From the IMG/VR virus record IMGVR_UViG_3300045741_000433, positions 1-63,120 of that record: a stretch of DNA of 63,120 nucleotides; one strand, 5' to 3'. The DNA comes from a virus. Both the position numbers and the translations under genes were made by a program. Positions 38,428 through 47,312 of this stretch are shown here, piece after piece (the first letter of the stretch is position 1; every line of letters begins with the position of its first letter). The notes beneath the pieces were generated by a model. The model had not been told where the DNA came from and made no database searches. It worked only from the letters and a program-made list of their open reading frames with translations.

Positions 38428-39268
38428 TAAACACCAAACACTTTTTTGAAAGTATCAAACAAAACAGTTGGCTGTCTCGTATCATATACAGCAAATGTAA
38501 CGTGTTCAAATTCTTTAGGAACATCTTCTAACATATCTTTAAATGTTTGAGCAATTAACTCTGGATTGTTTCGATACGCACCACACCCCCAAGCACCAAG
38601 AATAATATTTTTGTGACCATTCAATGTTGCTACTTTTAGAATTTTTCTAATTCTATGAGCTAAAAATTGTAAAGTAATAAGTTCTTCTTCATCTTCCATT
38701 CCATTTAAATTTGGGGCAGGCGATGAAACAATTGAAAGATTAAATGGTTCATTTAAAAATTCTAATTTTTCATTTCTAAAAAAGGTACATTTGGGGAATA
38801 TATAATACCATCAGTATAATAATTATTATCAAAAAGTATATTAGCATTATAAAATAATGGCTTACTTTTTAAACAACTATATAATCCAGAACATCTACAT
38901 AAATCTTCTTCTTGAGCAATTGCTCCAGCCAGAAATCCACCTCCAGGAGTTTTACCAGAAGCAAAATTTAAAGCAACCAAATTTTCTTTACCTTCTGAAT
39001 ATAGTCTAACAGCTGTTTGAGCGGTCGTTTCATTTACCACCTCTATCTTAAATAATGGCTCTCCTTTTTCAGAACTATAATCATACTTATAATCAGCAGA
39101 ATAATATTTCGTGCCACTAACGGCAGCATCAAGCGCTACAGAGATATCAACTTCATTACCATTTAAAGAAGTATACTTCTTTTCTTTTAAAAGATTAATA
39201 GTTGCTTTAGCAATAGAAACATTTTGTGTTCTAGCATTCATTATTTCTACGCCATCTCGTTTAATCAT
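38427..39268 (-). CDS. macro-domain poly(ADP-ribose) glycohydrolase with -1 frameshift
   Basis: Microbial-type PARG (DUF2263/TIGR02452-like). First frame from 39268: VALNFASGKTPGGGFLAGAIAQEEDLCRCSGLY, the catalytic loop with the Glu pair, up to YSPNVPF, then TAG. Shifting -1 at TTTTTTA (38777-38783) continues FRNEKLEFLNEPFNLSIVSSPAPN and reaches GAWGCGAYRNNPELIAQTF, the second conserved loop. The heptamer is in phase as X XXY YYZ. The joined product is about 280 aa, family length. Programmed frameshift or homopolymer indel remain alternatives. Confidence 0.85.
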
Positions 39269-40179
39269 TTTAAAATCCTTTCAAAAAAATTTAATCTATC
39301 TTCATTGTCTGGTATAGCTGAAACTTGTCCATCACCAACCTCAATGCAAGTCCATGAATTGTTTTTTAATTGAACAACATCTATTGTAAATAAATTGCTT
39401 TTGGTTGTATTGAAAATTTGATTTGCAATCAATTGAATAAATTCGGCAGGAGGCTTATCACCAACATAATTACCTTGATCCCAATAATTATAAGTATTAA
39501 TGGGTTTGCCATTTAAAACAAACGTTCTAAATTCTTTGGCCAAAGGCATTCCACTTTTATTATGATTACCAATTTGCTTAAAATCTACAAATTTTCTAAC
39601 AACAAGATTTCCTTGTAAATCTTTATCATCTTGTTTTATTGTAATAAAAGTAGAGATAACTTTACATACATTAAAAATATTTGAATCTTTAGGAATGAAA
39701 CAAGCTTCATTCCACATATGTTTTAATGATTTAACATAATCTTTAATTATAACAGCGCAATCATTGCGATGCATAAATTGCATAACTTGCTCCGCCATCT
39801 TCCTCAAATCATCAATTTCTACAATCAAAGACTTTGGAGTAAGACCTTCAATGGCATCATACCAACCATTGAAATAATGGCACGCAACATATTGTTCGGG
39901 CGAATTAATTAACTCGTATCCAAATTCTCTACACTTATTATAAAATTTAGTATAGTATTCTGGCGGCATCATCCAGCCATGATAAACTAATTTTTTAAAT
40001 TCGACTTGCGGTAAAACAAGAGAATCAATATTATAAATATCGAATAGATGAACTTTAGTTAAAGTTTTAGCAACATCATATTCTGTTTGATAAGACTCGT
40101 CTGGTTTCTTTTTAGAAAGCGGACTTGCGCACATAATAATATCAAACATAATAAACTTTCTTTTTAATTGGGCTCCCAC
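39265..40179 (-). CDS. ATP-grasp protein (R2K/DUF4343-like)
   Basis: 304 aa. VIIKDYVKSLKHMWNEACFI (lysine strand), VVRKFVDFKQIG, EFRTFVLNGKPI and FTIDVVQLKNNSWTCIEVGDGQVS make the ATP-grasp lysines and DxN/E...EVGDGQ metal site. R2K-clade ATP-grasps are linked to RNA repair in genome-context studies I recall. It is directly downstream of Ro60 here, and overlaps the glycohydrolase gene start. Confidence 0.75.
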   Translation of the reverse strand: MGAQLKRKFIMFDIIMCASPLSKKKPDESYQTEYDVAKTLTKVHLFDIYNIDSLVLPQVEFKKLVYHGWMMPPEYYTKFYNKCREFGYELINSPEQYVACHYFNGWYDAIEGLTPKSLIVEIDDLRKMAEQVMQFMHRNDCAVIIKDYVKSLKHMWNEACFIPKDSNIFNVCKVISTFITIKQDDKDLQGNLVVRKFVDFKQIGNHNKSGMPLAKEFRTFVLNGKPINTYNYWDQGNYVGDKPPAEFIQLIANQIFNTTKSNLFTIDVVQLKNNSWTCIEVGDGQVSAIPDNEDRLNFFERILK

Positions 40180-40235
40180 ATTGAACTTGCATCAATGACC
40201 CTAGTGAATAAATAGGGTGCCCTTCGGCTAGGAGC
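40169..40235 (-). tRNA. atypical tRNA-like (Glu-like, 9-base anticodon loop)
   Basis: CTCCTAG/GTGGGAG acceptor with one mismatch, C, CCA; D stem GCC/GGC; anticodon stem CCCTA/TAGGG with loop TTTATTCAC; T arm ATTGA-TGCAAGT-TCAAT. Sits alone between the Ro60 and ATP-grasp genes. Confidence 0.6.
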
Positions 40236-40246
40236 TTTGAATCTTT

Positions 40247-41821
40247 TTACAGATCAATTGACTCAATGGTTTTGACCCACAAGTCTTTGTTGTTACCAAG
40301 CTCAACGAATCTTGCGATTACGTCAAATACTTGGTCACTGAATCCACCAACATTTAAAATGTCATCGCGATCATGTGCTTGAGTAGTTCCGTTAGGAGTT
40401 ACATCAATGCACACAAGCTTTGCATTTGGATTACGGGCTTTGAACTTATTCCATTCATTCATGGTAGCAGTGCTACGATAAATGTTTTTATCAACCCAAG
40501 ACTCATTATCAGACACATAAATAACAAGGTCACCCTTGGCATTCTTACGATTGACATGTGCCAATGCTTCTGAGCAATTCGTTCCTCCACCACCAAAGTT
40601 AGCTAGAGTTCTAGCATTAGTCATGATTGAATCCATTGGATTCAAACAGTGACCATGAACTTGAGTATCGAATGGAATTACTTCAGTATCAACATTTTTG
40701 CGCATTACTGCTGCTGCAACTAAGGCTGCAACATCAATGCAACGCATCTTTGAAGAAACCGTACCACGGTGACCCGTGACAGGAGAACTCATAGATCCAG
40801 AAGTATCAACCATAACATAAACCTTACCATCGAATTCAGGAACATTCTCTAAAGCAACCTCAGCGGCTTTTTGCAAAGCAACTGAAACCTTAGCAGGAAT
40901 AGTAGATTCGATGTTTAAGAATGCGGTGAATAATTGATATGGGAAAACTTTCGCTCTCTTGATCTGCTCTTCATCTTGCAACTTATCTACAACAATAGAA
41001 GTCAATTTAGGATCTGCGAATACGCCATGACGTTCGAACGTATTAAGGTTCATTCTAGTCTGGGTCCAAGTTGCATTTTCAGCAATTTGTTTCCAGTGAT
41101 TATCAGTCAAAGGTAATGCAGTAAGCATTTGAAAAGGAACATCAGGAATTTCTCCCTTCATGTCCTTCTTGAAAGCTTCGAAATCTTTTGCTAACTTGCA
41201 AAGATCTTTCTTGTTATACTTTTTGTCAAGTAAGTATCCAAACAAAGCAGAACGCTTTTTGTTGTTTGGCTTTGGATGAACAAGCTTAATAATGTCTTGT
41301 AATGACGGATCATTACCAACATCTGCCTTGAACAATTGTTCATCAGTTAAGTTCTCAAGATATTCTTGAATCAATTTCTTTGGACGAGTTCCCAAAGACT
41401 TACGGCCAGTTGCGCCGGAACGAATAATCTGAACGAAGTTTCTCAACATCTTTGGATTATCAATAACACGAGGAAAAATTTTAGACAAAAGTTCAGAATC
41501 TTTGCCAGCAACAACTGCTGTCAATACAGCTGGCATATCCTTCATTAAACCTTTTTCACGAGCATAAACCGCAAGTTTCGCAACAAACTCAACTGGAAGC
41601 TTGTTAGCTAATTCAAGAGTTCTTTTTAATTGTTCCTTGTCAGAAACATAATAGGTTCCATTAAAGCAACCAGTCATAGCTAATTGAGCAAGGCCAGCCT
41701 TATCGCTTAAAGAATAGGCGTTTCCACCAGCATTATTTACAGTGTCAGTTGGCTTGGTAACCTTATTGAACTTAGTAGAAATGAAAGACTTTTTCGAATT
41801 AAATAAATTTTTAGATGACAT
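40247..41821 (-). CDS. rsr: Ro60/TROVE RNA-binding protein
   Basis: 524 aa. An alpha-helical TROVE (HEAT-like ring) domain runs to about residue 340 (LAKLPVEFVAKLAVYARE-type helices, MLTALPLTDNHWKQIAENATWTQTRMNLNTF), then a VWA domain with VMVDTSGSMSSP, NFGGGGTNCSEAL and VIYVSDNESW, giving a full MIDAS. Ro60 binds Y RNAs and the 3' ends of misfolded RNAs and works with exonucleases in RNA decay and rRNA maturation. GGAG lies upstream of the ATG. Candidate Y RNAs lie 6-11 kb to the left. Confidence 0.95.
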   Translation of the reverse strand: MSSKNLFNSKKSFISTKFNKVTKPTDTVNNAGGNAYSLSDKAGLAQLAMTGCFNGTYYVSDKEQLKRTLELANKLPVEFVAKLAVYAREKGLMKDMPAVLTAVVAGKDSELLSKIFPRVIDNPKMLRNFVQIIRSGATGRKSLGTRPKKLIQEYLENLTDEQLFKADVGNDPSLQDIIKLVHPKPNNKKRSALFGYLLDKKYNKKDLCKLAKDFEAFKKDMKGEIPDVPFQMLTALPLTDNHWKQIAENATWTQTRMNLNTFERHGVFADPKLTSIVVDKLQDEEQIKRAKVFPYQLFTAFLNIESTIPAKVSVALQKAAEVALENVPEFDGKVYVMVDTSGSMSSPVTGHRGTVSSKMRCIDVAALVAAAVMRKNVDTEVIPFDTQVHGHCLNPMDSIMTNARTLANFGGGGTNCSEALAHVNRKNAKGDLVIYVSDNESWVDKNIYRSTATMNEWNKFKARNPNAKLVCIDVTPNGTTQAHDRDDILNVGGFSDQVFDVIARFVELGNNKDLWVKTIESIDL

Positions 41822-41874
41822 GATAATCTCCTTTTAGATTTGGACAATAGGTCCAACAAATTGTTATTGCCGTG
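41822..41874 (-). promoter_or_regulatory. Ro60 mRNA leader with hairpin
   Basis: The presumed 5' UTR holds TTGGAC-CTATT-GTCCAA just before AAAGGAG. The hairpin is close enough to the ribosome site to affect translation; autoregulation by Ro60 is speculation. Confidence 0.4.
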
Positions 41875-41881
41875 CGGGCGG

Positions 41882-41910
41882 ATTGTAATCCCCTACAATT
41901 ACGCCGTCAA
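41882..41910 (-). promoter_or_regulatory. sigma70-type promoter of Ro60
   Basis: TTGACG, 17 bases, TACAAT on the minus strand, with a transcription start expected near 41875. Confidence 0.6.
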
Positions 41911-41971
41911 GTATTCGCTAATTTTTAGAATTAGCAAAAGATATTAAGTTTTAAATATAGTAAAGAATTAA

Positions 41972-41987
41972 GTTCAATTACTTGAAC
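41972..41987 (-). terminator. possible weak terminator
   Basis: GTTCAA-TTAC-TTGAAC hairpin followed leftwards by TTAATTCTTT, between the gene ending at 42050 and the Ro60 promoter. Confidence 0.35.
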
Positions 41988-42049
41988 CAATACTTGCCAC
42001 TAATCGTTTCCCCTCGATCGTAAATCGTATATAACATTATTGATAGATT

Positions 42050-42598
42050 TTACACCGGAGGAAGTAAAGAAATATTTTCCACACAAATTTTATCTACTTG
42101 CGACGGAAGAATTTTGAACTGACGGAATTTATTAACTGAACACATTTTGCGAAGCTTATCCTTAGCCAACGTAAGCTCTCTTTTATTACTAGTTGGATAA
42201 TGTCCAGGCATAATGACCCGCTTGTTATTAACAAGACCATACAAATGTAAAACATTAGTCTTGGTGTGTAACTTAACGCCTTTAATGTATTTTCCATTTT
42301 CGTCGAAAAATCTGGTGTACTCATCATCAATCTCCTCAACAGGAGTATTTGCCATTTTATTCAGTGATGAATTATAACCATCAATTAATTCTTCTTTGGC
42401 TCTGGCCAACATATCATCAGCAGGAACATAGCTCTCTAAAACAAAAATAGATTTCTTTAATGCATTTTCATAACTAATATGAAAAATAATATTATAATCT
42501 GCAACTTCACTATATTCATTTCTATAACCGATAAGTGAAAGAAAAGTAGCTGAAGGACGCAGCTTTGCTAACTCAGAAACAAATTGCTCTTTATTCAT
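42050..42598 (-). CDS. hypothetical protein
   Basis: 182 aa. A C-terminal segment (YIKGVKLHTKTNVLHLYGLVNNKRVIMPGHYPTSNKRELTLAKDKLRKM) resembles other phage proteins with an HGxV-like core; an N-terminal helical region (ATFLSLIGYRNEYSEVADYNIIFH) carries no clear motif. One-base overlap with the gene upstream. Confidence 0.6.
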   Translation of the reverse strand: MNKEQFVSELAKLRPSATFLSLIGYRNEYSEVADYNIIFHISYENALKKSIFVLESYVPADDMLARAKEELIDGYNSSLNKMANTPVEEIDDEYTRFFDENGKYIKGVKLHTKTNVLHLYGLVNNKRVIMPGHYPTSNKRELTLAKDKLRKMCSVNKFRQFKILPSQVDKICVENISLLPPV

Positions 42599-42975
42599 TA
42601 CTTACCTTTCATAATTACTTCTAATCTTTTTTCAACTAAAGAGTTTTTAAAAGTTTCTAACACTTCTTTTTCAGCTACTGCTCTTACATATTTTTTTACT
42701 ACATCACGAATTGATTCTAATTTAGACCAATCTAATTTTGTATTTACACAATGATAATGATCTCCATTATGATAACTTTCATCATAAGAATAAACTTCAA
42801 TTTCCTTTTTATTGAAATCAATATTCAATGAATCATTATCTCTTTTAGGAATAGATTCATCAGAAATTAAAGAGTGTGTAATACAAAATTCTCCATCTCC
42901 ACGCTTTTGAAAATTGTAATCTTTTCCAGAAAGATATTCAAGCATGTTACGAATTTCTTTTTCTTTACTAATCAT
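42598..42975 (-). CDS. hypothetical protein
   Basis: About 125 aa from MISKEKEIRN. SLNIDFNKKEIEVYSYDESYHNGDHYHC contains several His and acidic residues; a basic helical C-terminus follows. Expressed from a TTGACA promoter just upstream. Confidence 0.6.
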   Translation of the reverse strand: MISKEKEIRNMLEYLSGKDYNFQKRGDGEFCITHSLISDESIPKRDNDSLNIDFNKKEIEVYSYDESYHNGDHYHCVNTKLDWSKLESIRDVVKKYVRAVAEKEVLETFKNSLVEKRLEVIMKGK

Positions 42976-42982
42976 AATAAGC

Positions 42983-43010
42983 AATATAAATCTTTAAAAT
43001 TAACTGTCAA
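42983..43010 (-). promoter_or_regulatory. sigma70-type promoter
   Basis: TTGACA, 16 bases, TATATT on the minus strand, 8 bases before the ATG region of 42975; identical hexamers to the tRNA-array promoter. Confidence 0.55.
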
Positions 43011-43029
43011 TATTTTTTAAATTTTAAAA

Positions 43030-43191
43030 TTAGTCTCGCAAAATTTTACAAAGCCCACCACATGGACATTCTAATTCCATCTTATCTTCATCTACTCTTT
43101 GTAGATCGTCTTCTTCCTCAAAATCTACACTCAATACCATTTCGCAATCTTCACATCTAAAAAGAAATTTTCGTTTTTGATTATTGAACAT
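43030..43191 (-). CDS. small zinc-ribbon protein
   Basis: 53 aa: LFRCEDCEMVLSVDFEEE and LECPCGGLCKILRD supply five to six Cys for a zinc ribbon, with an acidic loop between. Confidence 0.6.
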   Translation of the reverse strand: MFNNQKRKFLFRCEDCEMVLSVDFEEEDDLQRVDEDKMELECPCGGLCKILRD

Positions 43192-43209
43192 ATATCTATA
43201 TGATATAGT

Positions 43210-44409
43210 TCATAGAACAACTGAAAGAATTTGCCCAATAGTTGTCCAATCTGTTAATTCTTTTTTAATTAAATCATTTATAGAATGAATTTCTATAAAT
43301 GTTTTTTCAGAATCTTCAACATTTCCATGAACGGTTCCCTCTTGAGACTCAAACCATTTTAATTCTTCTTCTGTTAATTCAGCAGAATAAAGATATGATT
43401 TATGAGAAGAGAATGTTCCGGCTAATTGTCTTGCTCCATGAAACTTTAAGCGCTCTGGATCAATATGAAATGAAGTCTCTTCATAAACTTCATGAGCCGC
43501 AATTTCTTTTGGCTCTTCATTTTCATCAGATGCAGATGAGCCTCCTGGCAACTCTCTTACAAAACCATCTTTAGTATTTGCTGGAGATCTAAATTCTTTT
43601 ATTAAAATGACTTTATAATCTTTACTGTCTCCCCAATCACCAGACTTATGATACAAGCATACAGAAGAAATGTCAGTACGCGCTAAAACAAATTCATTTG
43701 TTTTATTTCTATTCTCTGACTCGACAAAAATATCTACCTTAAGAACCCAGGCATAAACAAACTTTTTATTACCAGGGCGAAAAGACCAAAGTAATTCTGC
43801 ATGATCTAAACGATTGCCGGCTTCTTTTTGCGAAAGATACCATGATTGAAAAGAGGGTGTTTTCCAAATAAATAGTGGAACATATCTCTCGCCTTCAGTA
43901 CGACCATCGCCTTCACCTAACATATCAAGAGCTGCATCTAATGTTTCTGTTAAAGTAGTTCCGCCTTCAACATTATAAAAGTCAGCGTAATATTTAAGAT
44001 ATTTGTTTTTTCTTTCTTTTAAATCTGGCGGGCAACCAAATACAACTTTACCTGAATCTGCCCAAGCTCCCCATTCTACATTAGTGGTAAAAGCAGGCAA
44101 CTTCAATTGATCATTTTTGTCGAGAGATACATCGCGAGGAACCCAGAAAACAATACAGTCGGCTAAATTAAGATGTTTATGTTCCCAATCAATCTGATCA
44201 TCATAACTAAAATCTTTATCAAACTTACCATCTTTATTTTCTGGGCAGAAGATAACGCCATCAAATCCTTTATCTTTTAGAATTTGAATGGCATCATTAC
44301 GCCATGATTCCATCTCTTTTTCTTGCCCAGGTCTAAGGGAAGGACCGGCCAAAAATATACTACTTGTAATGGTTTCTGGCATCTCTTCACCGGTATAAAC
44401 GATTTTCAT
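43210..44409 (-). CDS. nucleoside deoxyribosyltransferase-like / Nudix fusion
   Basis: 399 aa. Residues 10-150 resemble 2'-deoxyribosyltransferase-like proteins: SIFLAGPSLRPGQE, WEHKHLNLADCIVFWVPRD and TTNVEWGAWADSGKVVFGCP. Residues 240-399 are a Nudix domain: ELPGGSSASDENEEPKEIAAHEVYEETS fits GX5EX7REUXEEXGU with a longer insert. It probably acts on modified nucleotides or NAD-derived ribosides. An unusual fusion; substrate unknown. Confidence 0.8.
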   Translation of the reverse strand: MKIVYTGEEMPETITSSIFLAGPSLRPGQEKEMESWRNDAIQILKDKGFDGVIFCPENKDGKFDKDFSYDDQIDWEHKHLNLADCIVFWVPRDVSLDKNDQLKLPAFTTNVEWGAWADSGKVVFGCPPDLKERKNKYLKYYADFYNVEGGTTLTETLDAALDMLGEGDGRTEGERYVPLFIWKTPSFQSWYLSQKEAGNRLDHAELLWSFRPGNKKFVYAWVLKVDIFVESENRNKTNEFVLARTDISSVCLYHKSGDWGDSKDYKVILIKEFRSPANTKDGFVRELPGGSSASDENEEPKEIAAHEVYEETSFHIDPERLKFHGARQLAGTFSSHKSYLYSAELTEEELKWFESQEGTVHGNVEDSEKTFIEIHSINDLIKKELTDWTTIGQILSVVL

Positions 44410-44471
44410 AATTCCTCTATTAGATATCTATAAAACCATATATATCCTATAAAGACTTTTATAAGGACACA

Positions 44472-45881
44472 ATGAATAAGTTGGCTGAAATCCTACAATT
44501 AGCAGAAGCGTTTTACAAAAGAGCTATGTTTGCTTTACGTATAGAAGCTCAAAACGGTGGATATTATATGCCAGATGATCCCGAAGATGATACTTCAGGA
44601 TCTGTTGGTGGCGATATTGATGCACAAGCTGAACAGTTTGATATCAAAGATGAAGAGCTATTCAATCAATTTGAAGGATTCATGAGTGCCTATCATGATT
44701 TAATGGATTCTCTTAATATAGATCCTTCTCATTTAACTCAAGAATCTATGAGCGAGGCCGCTCAATTAATTGATGTTCTTAATACTAGATACGAAAGAAT
44801 AATGAATAATCAATATTTGAATGCTTCAAAAGAGTATTCAGAAGATTTTGATCCATCCAAATTAACTTCGTTCGTTCAAAGTGTAGTTAAGGACGCTGAA
44901 GCAAAACTTAATAGTGTTGCTGGAGAAGACATTGATGTTGATGAAGTAATAGCAAATCAATACGCTCAAGAATTTAATCAACAGATGCTTGATAAGGGCG
45001 ATAAAAATATTACTTATACTGGAAATAAAGTACAACAACTTTTAGAGGCTAGACGCAACTGGTTTAAAAAACTTATGTTTATTAAAAAGGTTGGCAAGTC
45101 TCATCCAGAGTATGAAAGATTTGAAAGATATATTGCGGGGCGTCGTAAAGCTTATCAAGAAATTATGGCCGACCCAGAAAGAAAAGCAATCTACAGAGAT
45201 AATGTTAAGAAAAGATTTGGTGAATGGTATAAAAAAATTAATGATCAACAAAAACAATTAACTGATCTTTTAGAAAAAACAACTGATCCAAAAAAGAGAC
45301 AAGAGATACAAGATAAGTTAAGTCATATAGAAAATATGATTGCAAAAGAAAAGCAAAGACAAAAACGTAGTCACGAAAATGTTAAGAAGAAAATGCAATC
45401 AGAAGGACTTACTGGCGCACTTGAAAAGCTTAGAGTTAAAATTAAAACTCAACAAAGTGAAATTGCTAAAAAAGTTAAAGCAAAAGCTGCGCAAGACCCT
45501 TACTTCAACTCATTCAAACAAGCAGTTCAAACGGCTAAACAAAATTATGATAATGATCCATCACCAGCAAATGACAGATTATTAAAAGAATCCATTTCTA
45601 AAGAGGCCGAAGCCCTTATAAAATATCTTAATGAAAATCAAGTTGTTGTTCAAGTTAGAACAGACCTGGCTTTGTTATATGCTTACAGAGATAAGGTAAA
45701 GCCAATAGATGAAATGGTTGCATCTCATGAAACGGCCAATGCGGTTTCAAATGAAGCAAAGCCATTGCTAGTTCAATTAATTGGAGAAGGCCAGCAATTA
45801 ATTTCACAATACGGTAAGTTTTACCGCGCTCCAATAGCATCTATTCAAGAGATAGTTGATATATTAAAATCAAAATTATAA
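44472..45881 (+). CDS. coiled-coil protein with N-terminal LAxxFY helix
   Basis: 469 aa, Lys/Glu/Gln-rich, long coiled coils from about 190 to 340 (KKINDQQKQLTDLLEKTT). The N-terminus MNKLAEILQLAEAFYKRAM matches the rightward-gene helix motif. The size and coiled coils suit a structural or internal virion protein. It has its own start signal: AAGGA 7 bases before the ATG. Confidence 0.7.
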   Translation: MNKLAEILQLAEAFYKRAMFALRIEAQNGGYYMPDDPEDDTSGSVGGDIDAQAEQFDIKDEELFNQFEGFMSAYHDLMDSLNIDPSHLTQESMSEAAQLIDVLNTRYERIMNNQYLNASKEYSEDFDPSKLTSFVQSVVKDAEAKLNSVAGEDIDVDEVIANQYAQEFNQQMLDKGDKNITYTGNKVQQLLEARRNWFKKLMFIKKVGKSHPEYERFERYIAGRRKAYQEIMADPERKAIYRDNVKKRFGEWYKKINDQQKQLTDLLEKTTDPKKRQEIQDKLSHIENMIAKEKQRQKRSHENVKKKMQSEGLTGALEKLRVKIKTQQSEIAKKVKAKAAQDPYFNSFKQAVQTAKQNYDNDPSPANDRLLKESISKEAEALIKYLNENQVVVQVRTDLALLYAYRDKVKPIDEMVASHETANAVSNEAKPLLVQLIGEGQQLISQYGKFYRAPIASIQEIVDILKSKL

Positions 45882-45890
45882 GGTATGTTT

Positions 45891-46070
45891 ATGAGTATAA
45901 AAAATAGAAAACAACAATTAGAAAAACTTTCAAAGCAAGCAGAGCAAGACGCTTTAGTAAAACAAGCGGCTGAAGAAGCTGATCAACAAGCCGCTGATTC
46001 TACTGATTACTCTGAAAAGATTTTCGCCAAACTACTTCAATCAATTAAGATTGAGGGGCTTGAAGATTAA
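45891..46070 (+). CDS. small helical protein
   Basis: 59 aa from MSIKNRKQQLEKLSKQAEQD; coiled-coil and acidic; ends KIFAKLLQSIKIEGLED. Directly follows the coiled-coil gene and probably shares its transcript. Confidence 0.55.
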   Translation: MSIKNRKQQLEKLSKQAEQDALVKQAAEEADQQAADSTDYSEKIFAKLLQSIKIEGLED

Positions 46071-46647
46071 GTATATTCTCTTTTAAATGAGAAATTACTT
46101 TATTAATTGATTTAACTATATAGACACTATTTTTGTGTCCCAATGACTTTACCCAATCCAAGTTTTCACCTGGAATAGAAAAATTATATTCAAACCATCT
46201 TTCTCTTGGAATAAGATCTGCCGAAGATAACCAAAAACAATAGTCTCGCATAACCGAGACTCCAATGCTTTCATAATCTTTATATTCAGCTTGATTACCA
46301 GTTCTATTTAAAAACACTATAAAATCTTTATTATAATCAAATAATTGAACTAAATCTTTTGGAGAGAAAATTCCATCTATAACAAAATTATTTGAATCTT
46401 CTCCATAAGTATTTATTGAATCACAAATATTATCTTTTATAAAAGAAGGATTAACTTTCATTCTATGAGTTAGCCAAGAATGTAATTCATCATGATATTG
46501 TTGTGGATGTTCCGAAGGTAATTGATCTCTAAACGTAGATTTAACCCATGAAGATGCATCGATATAACGGTAATCTAGATCTTTAGCTAAAGCTTTTGAC
46601 ACCGTTGTTCGACCACTTTGCGGCATACCCACAACAAAAATCTTCAT
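46045..46647 (-). CDS. P-loop nucleotide kinase-like protein
   Basis: 200 aa. IFVVGMPQSGRTTVSKALAKDL is a Walker A loop of the (d)NMP/adenylate kinase superfamily; NFVIDGIFSPKDL and FIVFLNRTGNQ follow as in that family. Substrate unknown. Confidence 0.75.
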   Translation of the reverse strand: MKIFVVGMPQSGRTTVSKALAKDLDYRYIDASSWVKSTFRDQLPSEHPQQYHDELHSWLTHRMKVNPSFIKDNICDSINTYGEDSNNFVIDGIFSPKDLVQLFDYNKDFIVFLNRTGNQAEYKDYESIGVSVMRDYCFWLSSADLIPRERWFEYNFSIPGENLDWVKSLGHKNSVYIVKSINKVISHLKENILNLQAPQS

Positions 46648-46706
46648 GATTACTTAACCTTACCCTTTACGATACAAATCTTCCATACATAATATAGCAT
46701 TTTATA

Positions 46707-47312
46707 ATGAAGTTTTTTTGGAGTTCATTATCTTATATTTATACTCAGTTATATTTTTCAGGTTTGAAAATTAAACCACCCAAAATATTATTTAATAAAC
46801 CAAAAAACAAATTATTATGTGAATATGTTGGAACAATATACGCTGATAATTCCTTTACTAATGAAGAGAGAATATTAATTCTAGAAGCTCTGGATGATTT
46901 AAATTATTTTTGTAATGGCATTATAGTTATAAATATAGAATTTACATTAGACAATACTGATGAAGAATTTATTAAAACTCACAATACAATTTTAAAAGTA
47001 ACAAAAGATCATCCAGACATAAAAGAATCAGACAATAAAATAAAAGCACAAACACTTGGATTATATTGTTATATGCAAAACTCTATTGGTAAAATATATT
47101 TAGTTTGTGATAGGCTTGGAACTTCATTAACACTAAGAACTACAGCCACTCACGAACTAGGTCATTTTATAGGACTAGAACATACTCCACATCCAAGTAT
47201 AATGCATAAACATAATTTTAATGATGTATTATTTCCAACATACTTAGATGCAAAAGACATGTCTATTGCATGGAAAATAAATCCAGAAATGTTAAGATAT
47301 TTTAAGCTTTAA
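46707..47312 (+). CDS. metzincin-type metalloprotease
   Basis: 201 aa. ATHELGHFIGLEH is HExxHxxGxxH, and SIMHKHN gives the Met-turn, so a zinc protease of the matrixin-like type. A hydrophobic N-terminal segment may anchor or export it. It could cut host surface or virion proteins. Confidence 0.88.
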   Translation: MKFFWSSLSYIYTQLYFSGLKIKPPKILFNKPKNKLLCEYVGTIYADNSFTNEERILILEALDDLNYFCNGIIVINIEFTLDNTDEEFIKTHNTILKVTKDHPDIKESDNKIKAQTLGLYCYMQNSIGKIYLVCDRLGTSLTLRTTATHELGHFIGLEHTPHPSIMHKHNFNDVLFPTYLDAKDMSIAWKINPEMLRYFKL

